From Leptofilum sp041987425 (GTDB lineage: Bacteria; Chloroflexota; Anaerolineae; Promineifilales; Promineifilaceae): DNA of 9,589 nt. Shown here piece after piece: positions 5,380 to 9,589 of this stretch (position 1 is the stretch's first letter; the number at the start of each line of letters is the position of its first letter). Where the stretch lies: positions 1 through 9,589 of the forward strand of contig JBHIWP010000228.1 of NCBI GenBank assembly GCA_041987425.1, read 5' to 3'. A program made the translations under genes and the position numbers. The notes below the pieces were generated by a model that was not told the DNA's origin, searched no databases, and was given only the letters and a program-made list of their open reading frames with translations.

Positions 5380-7629
5380 ATGGCAAAAGAACTCAGCAAA
5401 TTAGCCAAAGTTTTGGACGATAAAGGCAAAATTGAAAGATTGCGGGCAGAACTTATTTCACGTCCCATAAGGATTGCATTTTTGATCCGGGAGGATATAT
5501 CTCATCAAAATCTAGCTGAAATTTTGGAATTCAATTCAGTCGTTTGGGGAGGCTACTATAATTATTTAGTTCCAACAGATGGGGAAAACATAGATAATTC
5601 ATGGCTAGAGAATCTTGAAATATATGGTCCAGATATTATTGTGTTCTGCGGAGATAATCTTGACCCTAAGGGAAATGTAGTATCACCAACACTGCATGAG
5701 CTATTAGAGAACGAAATTCAGCCTTTCTCTTTTTACAACTGGATACAATGGCAAGAGAAAAATGATGTACTTAAGCGACATGAAGAGGGATGGGCTGATA
5801 GATGGATAAAGGCCTTACCAATGCTCCCAATACTCGCGTACACTTTTGACACTCTTTCTAATCCAATGACATCAGAGAACTCTAAGGTGAGTATTCCGAA
5901 CATTGATATACAGAATAGATTTTATACCTATGTGGCCGCACAGGTTGGTATCGTTCATGGAATTTATAGGAAAGTCTATTTAGAAGACTTTAAAGGTGAA
6001 AGTGTTGCCTTTGACTCGGAAGATTTGGATAAATATTTAGAAAATATTGCTTTTGTTCATCAGCGGGCAAACCCAATTAACTTAACAAGAAGATATATTA
6101 CAGGAAATTTTAACTTGAGATTTGATCGGTCCCGACCTGAAGGCTTAAGCATAGTGCTTACTGGTTCTAATCTTGTTCGCGATTTTTGTATTTTCTGGAA
6201 TTTACGCTTAACCGAGAATTTTCTTTTACAAAATGTTTCAGAATTAATTCTCCCGATTGACCTGTTTCGTAGTTCAAAAAACCTCGCCAAACTAGCTTCA
6301 TTTCTTGAAAACAATGAGATTTTCAGATCCAATAAAATTACGTTGTTTTCCGATAGTGTTCATGTAAAGCGTCTTCGCTCCTTAGCTCAAAGATTAAACA
6401 AGAATGTTAGACGCTCCGAGATTAAGGTTAGCAAAGATAGATTGCTTCTAGTTGGCGATTTACAATTGCGTTCAACAACCGAACACATTGAATTAGTAAC
6501 TGAGTCTGATCGATTCTCATTTCGGCGACCAAACTTAGAATTTCACGAGTTTATTAGAGACGGACATTGGGTCGTTGACGTAAAAACAGATAGAAAAGAT
6601 GAATTACCTTGGTCTTCTAAACTTAACCATAATCTTTGTTGCAAGCTAGATAAAAAGCGAATCAATCTCTATGGTGGTTATTGGGTAAGATATCAGTATG
6701 GGCGATATTGTTGTAGAGCATGGGAAAAAGCAAATTTTATTAATGGCTGTTTGGTAGAAGCTAAAGATGCGTTTTTTGGTGCTTTTCAAGATCAAGATTT
6801 TCATACGAAGCTAAGTGACAAACACCCTTTTACAGAAGGTTTATTGAATTTACTTGGGACATCTAAAATACTCGAAACTCAAGGAGTTAGAGATCTGTTT
6901 TGGGAAATGCAAAGTGGAAAAACTCTAACGTTTAATGATTTAAAATCACATCTTAAATTAGGCAATAAATGTGATGATGTTATTGATGAACTTGTCCACA
7001 AAGATATTTTGCTTCGAGGGATGACGTTTACTTGCGCATCTTGTGGATATTCTCGTTGGTATCCTATTAATATCCTTGCTGAAAGAGTACAGTGTGTAGG
7101 ATGCTTAAATTGGCTACGTCCACCTGTAAAGGCTCCTATTGTATTTAGATTGAATGAATTAGTCGCTAGAGCAGTGAGTCAGGGAGCAATTCCTGTTTTA
7201 TTGACCCAGAGATGTTTAAATATGCGTACTGTTGCCCATAAGCTGGCATTGTTTGGCATCGTAGTAAAAAACAGTCAAATTGAAAGCGAACTGGATTTAG
7301 TTACAACTTTTGATGGTCACATAGTGGTTGCTGAGTGCAAAGACTTTAAAAATGGAGTGTTGCAGAAAGAAAAATCAAAGAGTTTAAAGCAATTGACCTC
7401 GCTAGTAAGAATGGCTGAATATGCAAAGATCCCCGCTGTTATTTTTAGCACTCTTCTCCCGCTTGGTAGGCCGGAAATTCATGATTTTGCTAAACATGCG
7501 CGTAAACTTAATAAAAGAGGAAAGGTTGCAGTACATATTCTTTCACTTACCGAAATGAATTTTTTGGATCTAAAATCACCACGGAAAACAACAGAGCATT
7601 TCTTTTTAACTCAAAGAGTTACCGATTGA
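5380..7629 (+). CDS. Unrecognised large protein with zinc ribbon and PD-(D/E)XK nuclease motif
   Basis: I cannot name this 749-residue protein. Residues 29-92 look like an alpha/beta module (IRIAFLIRED, VWGGYYNYLVP at 55-65, DIIVFCGD at 85-92). Residues 100-500 are mixed and uncharacterised. Residues 505-548 look like a winged helix (LTFNDLKSHLKLGN, DDVIDELVHKDILLRG). A zinc ribbon follows with C552, C555, C572 and C575 (CASCGY and CVGC). The C-terminal domain has a restriction-endonuclease-like signature, E637-L-D639-L-V and AE652-C-K654 (VVAECKD), with the usual spacing, predicting Mg-dependent DNA cleavage. The start ATG has a weak AGAAG site. The gene is strongly AT-rich compared with both flanks, pointing to recent transfer. 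No helicase or methylase is adjacent. A single-gene defence effector is the most likely role (inference). Confidence 0.8.
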   Translation: MAKELSKLAKVLDDKGKIERLRAELISRPIRIAFLIREDISHQNLAEILEFNSVVWGGYYNYLVPTDGENIDNSWLENLEIYGPDIIVFCGDNLDPKGNVVSPTLHELLENEIQPFSFYNWIQWQEKNDVLKRHEEGWADRWIKALPMLPILAYTFDTLSNPMTSENSKVSIPNIDIQNRFYTYVAAQVGIVHGIYRKVYLEDFKGESVAFDSEDLDKYLENIAFVHQRANPINLTRRYITGNFNLRFDRSRPEGLSIVLTGSNLVRDFCIFWNLRLTENFLLQNVSELILPIDLFRSSKNLAKLASFLENNEIFRSNKITLFSDSVHVKRLRSLAQRLNKNVRRSEIKVSKDRLLLVGDLQLRSTTEHIELVTESDRFSFRRPNLEFHEFIRDGHWVVDVKTDRKDELPWSSKLNHNLCCKLDKKRINLYGGYWVRYQYGRYCCRAWEKANFINGCLVEAKDAFFGAFQDQDFHTKLSDKHPFTEGLLNLLGTSKILETQGVRDLFWEMQSGKTLTFNDLKSHLKLGNKCDDVIDELVHKDILLRGMTFTCASCGYSRWYPINILAERVQCVGCLNWLRPPVKAPIVFRLNELVARAVSQGAIPVLLTQRCLNMRTVAHKLALFGIVVKNSQIESELDLVTTFDGHIVVAECKDFKNGVLQKEKSKSLKQLTSLVRMAEYAKIPAVIFSTLLPLGRPEIHDFAKHARKLNKRGKVAVHILSLTEMNFLDLKSPRKTTEHFFLTQRVTD

Positions 7630-7740
7630 TAAAATACTCGACAGGAGACCATCGAGGCAGCATATATCAGTTTTTTACCAGTCCCGTTTAGGCGAACAGG
7701 ACTACTGCCCCCCTCCACCAGTTGCAGGATAAATCAACGA
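7630..7740. other. Spacer after the nuclease gene
   Basis: A weak 5-bp stem (CTCGA at 7637-7641 with TCGAG at 7652-7656) and a T6 run at 7671-7676 may help end the nuclease transcript, but they are not adjacent. The frame of the following pseudogene remains open back to about 7702, though family resemblance there is not visible. Confidence 0.35.
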
Positions 7741-8109
7741 TTTCGTTTGATCACAAATACTACTTTGGTCGCAACACTTGATCAATTGGGTGTTCACTTT
7801 GAACTGGAAGCAGTGCCCATTGCTGAATTTGTGCCGCTTCCCCAAAATGCCGACGCTCGGGCTTTCTTCGTCGGCGAGTTTGGCAATTAAATGGTGTATG
7901 TAATTGATCCATATGCCATTGCCTTGAGTAAACTGGATCGGGGTTTTGATACGGATATTGAAGATATACTTTTTCTGATGCAGCGTCAGCTTATTTCCGT
8001 AGAAATGTTGGCAGACTTTGTGGAAACGGCCGTTACCCAAGCCAAACAATTTGATTTGGACCCCGCAGCCATGCGTCAGCGGCTGCAAATTGTTCGCGAA
8101 TCCATATAA
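7741..8109 (+). pseudogene. DUF6036-like nucleotidyltransferase-family remnant
   Basis: One frame gives LVATLDQLGVHFELEAVPIA, EFVPLPQNADARAFFVGEFG, then a TAA at 7888-7890, then directly ATG and VYVIDPYAIALSKLDRGFDT, DIEDILFLMQ and FDLDPAAMRQRLQIVRESI to the stop at 8109. The DPYAIALSKLDRGF...D.ED.LFL pattern is the signature of the C-terminal part of DUF6036-type proteins, relatives of nucleotidyltransferases often found in toxin-antitoxin-like and defence contexts. The N-terminal catalytic nucleotidyltransferase region is missing and the in-frame TAA splits what remains. A 72-residue C-terminal piece could still restart at the ATG at 7891, but with no catalytic residues it should be inactive. 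Confidence 0.75.
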
Positions 8110-8120
8110 GTTGCTATACT
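8090..8120 (+). promoter_or_regulatory. Candidate promoter giving a leaderless helicase transcript
   Basis: TATACT at 8115-8120 is a good -10 element; TTGTTC at 8090-8095 is a weak -35 with a long 19-nt spacer. Transcription would begin about 7 nt later, at or next to the helicase ATG at 8127. No Shine-Dalgarno sequence precedes that ATG (only TTCCCCC), which fits a leaderless message. Confidence 0.45.
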
Positions 8121-8126
8121 TCCCCC

Positions 8127-9589
8127 ATGACAGACATGCTTGCTGAATTAACCCCCACCCAACAGGCCGCCATCACGGCCGAACAGACCAGCTTTTTGCT
8201 TGGCCCGGCCGGGACGGGCAAAACCACGGCTTTGCAAAACCGCCTCCTCCGCCTGCTGCGTGAAGGGGAACCCGCCTACACGCTCCTGGTCATCGTCGCC
8301 GAGCCGGACCAGGCGCCCGCGTACCTGGACGCCGTGCACCGGTCCGGCCTGGGGCCATACGCCGACCTGAAGATCACCACCTACAACCAGATGGCGATGG
8401 AGATGGTGAAGCTGTTTTGGCCGCTGGTGGCCCGACCGGCGGGGTTTGAACGGCCGTATCACCCCCCCACCTTCCTCAGCTATGATCTGGCCCAGCTGCT
8501 GATGTGGCACATCATAACCCCCATGCTCAACGAGGGCGCTTTTGCCGACCTGCGCCTGCGCCCGCAGCAAATCGTGAGTCAGCTGCTAGACACGCTCAAC
8601 CGGGCCGCGCTCAACAGCCTGAGCCTGGACGAGGCCATCGAGCGGCAAATTCGCACCTGGGCCGGGGAGCCGGAGCGCATCCGCCACCTGAACGAAGCGG
8701 CCACCGCCGCCCGCGGCTTCCGCGCCACCTGCTTGCGCGACAGCCTGCTGGATTTGTCGCTGGCCGTGGAGGTGTTCGACACGCAGCTGGTGCAGCACCC
8801 CGAATTCCACAAATATTTCAGCGAGCGCTATCGCCATCTCATCGTAGACAACATCGAGGAGCAGACGCCCGCCGGGCAAAATTTTGTGGCCGAGCTGATG
8901 AACGAAACGGTGACAACGGCCGTTGCCTACGATGCCGCCGGGGGCTACAAACGGTTCCTCGCCGCCGATCCCCTGGGGGCCAACAAGTTCCGCAGCCTCA
9001 GCGCCTACGCCTTTGACTTCAAGGATACTTTCATCACCAACACGCCGCTGACGCACCTGGCAAACTTGGTAGAAAATCACCTGATGAACACGCGCAAGCC
9101 GTTTGCCGAGGCGCAGCAGGCCATTTTGGGCACGGTGGGCGGGCGCTATCGCCGCGAGATGGTGGTGCAGCTGGCCGACGCGCTGCACGAGCTGATGGCC
9201 GAACACAGCCTGCATCCGTCCGAAATTGCCATCATTGCCCCCTACCTGGACGGCGCGCTGCGCTTCATGCTGGGCAACGCCTTTCGCGAGGCCGGGCTGC
9301 CCTACTACCTGCTGCGCCGCCGCTCCAGCCCGCGCGACGAACCGCGCGTGCGCGCCTGGCTCACCTGGCTGGCCCTGGCCCATCCCGATTGGGAGATACC
9401 GGTCTCGCCCTTCGACGTGGCCGAGGCGCTTACGCTCAGCATCAGCGGGCTGGATGCCGCCCGGGCTGAACTTCTCACGGAATCGCTTTATCGCGTGGAG
9501 GGGCCGGAGCTGCTGCCCATTGCCGAGCTGCCAGACCGGATTGTGAGCCGCGTGGGGATGGATTTTGTGGGGCTGTATGAGGAAATTCG
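8127..9589 (+). CDS. UvrD/AddA-like superfamily 1 helicase, partial (3' end outside window)
   Basis: The frame is open from the ATG at 8127 to the window edge (487 codons plus two bases). SF1A helicases use ATP to move along single-stranded DNA in repair or recombination. Seen: the Q-motif-like LTPTQQAAI (residues 8-16), Walker A GPAGTGKTT (26-34), and a Walker-B region HLIVDNIEEQTP with D241. In canonical UvrD this reads VDEFQD, so the catalytic Glu is replaced by Asn, with two Glu at 244-245. The next motif reads AYDAAGGYKRFLAADP instead of the usual GDxxQSIYxFRGA. AIIAPYLDGALRFMLGNAF and LPYYLLRR resemble the later UvrD domain 2A region. The gene begins 17 nt after the DUF6036 remnant and is GC-rich like the RHS body, so it is probably native. 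Whether a C-terminal nuclease follows, as in AddA/AddB, cannot be seen. Confidence 0.85.
   Translation, partial: MTDMLAELTPTQQAAITAEQTSFLLGPAGTGKTTALQNRLLRLLREGEPAYTLLVIVAEPDQAPAYLDAVHRSGLGPYADLKITTYNQMAMEMVKLFWPLVARPAGFERPYHPPTFLSYDLAQLLMWHIITPMLNEGAFADLRLRPQQIVSQLLDTLNRAALNSLSLDEAIERQIRTWAGEPERIRHLNEAATAARGFRATCLRDSLLDLSLAVEVFDTQLVQHPEFHKYFSERYRHLIVDNIEEQTPAGQNFVAELMNETVTTAVAYDAAGGYKRFLAADPLGANKFRSLSAYAFDFKDTFITNTPLTHLANLVENHLMNTRKPFAEAQQAILGTVGGRYRREMVVQLADALHELMAEHSLHPSEIAIIAPYLDGALRFMLGNAFREAGLPYYLLRRRSSPRDEPRVRAWLTWLALAHPDWEIPVSPFDVAEALTLSISGLDAARAELLTESLYRVEGPELLPIAELPDRIVSRVGMDFVGLYEEI

Noticed and set aside
7690..7715. Inverted repeat AGTCCCGTT / AACAGGACT as a terminator
   Set aside because: The stem has a mismatch and no T run follows it in either direction.
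7888..7893. TAA read as recoding (stop readthrough) rather than a pseudogene
   Set aside because: No recoding structure is visible and the gene already lacks its N-terminal domain.
8504..9016. Plus-strand frame of 170 codons overlapping the helicase
   Set aside because: It is another frame of the helicase coding DNA, low-complexity (A/R/P/G-rich).
8586..9383. Long minus-strand open frame opposite the helicase
   Set aside because: The plus-strand helicase frame is continuous with recognised motifs; the antisense peptide is Ala/Gly/Val/Arg-rich without a signature.
1..9589. CRISPR arrays, tRNA or rRNA genes, complete insertion sequences
   Set aside because: No regularly spaced direct repeats, no cloverleaf-like or rRNA sequence and no transposase frame were seen.

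Overview
The window looks like a piece of a chromosome from a large-genome environmental bacterium, most likely Chloroflexota (Anaerolineae-like). That assignment is an inference. It rests on the style of the RHS protein (jelly-roll and D-x-D-I-x-x-Y repeat inserts), an atypical UvrD-like helicase with a VDNIEE box, and many copies of the palindrome AACGGCCGTT or its core. No rRNA, tRNA or CRISPR array was seen.

Left part (1-4135): the 3' portion of a very large RHS/YD-repeat protein gene. Its frame is broken near base 40 by what looks like a one-base loss in a G run, so the gene almost certainly starts outside the window. The body is GC-rich. From about 3115 the composition becomes AT-rich inside the conserved RHS core and stays so through a 260-residue variable tip, as expected for an exchanged toxin tip. 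A strong intrinsic terminator follows. No immunity gene is recognisable behind it.

Middle left (4136-5210, minus strand): a degraded toxin-antitoxin locus. A promoter containing a perfect 16-bp palindrome drives an HI1420/HigA-type HTH antidote, which overlaps by 4 nt a full-length YefM-type antitoxin. The expected YoeB toxin after YefM survives only as its first ~21 codons, fused in frame to a second, diverged piece of an HI1420-type antidote. The cognate toxin of the HTH antidote is absent. Two antitoxins without intact toxins therefore form one operon.

Middle right (5211-7629, plus strand): a strongly AT-rich single gene with its own promoter encodes a 749-residue protein that I cannot name. 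It has a winged-helix-like segment, a CxxC/CxxC zinc ribbon and a C-terminal PD-(D/E)XK nuclease motif. It is the best candidate in the window for an undescribed system, probably a single-gene, DNA-targeting defence effector.

Right part (7630-9589): a decayed DUF6036-like nucleotidyltransferase-family gene (N-terminal domain missing, in-frame TAA), then the start of a GC-rich UvrD-like superfamily 1 helicase gene that runs off the window. The helicase appears to be transcribed from a promoter placing the transcript start at or next to its ATG. Overall, a small accessory or defence pocket with several broken TA-type genes sits between an RHS gene and a DNA-repair-type helicase.
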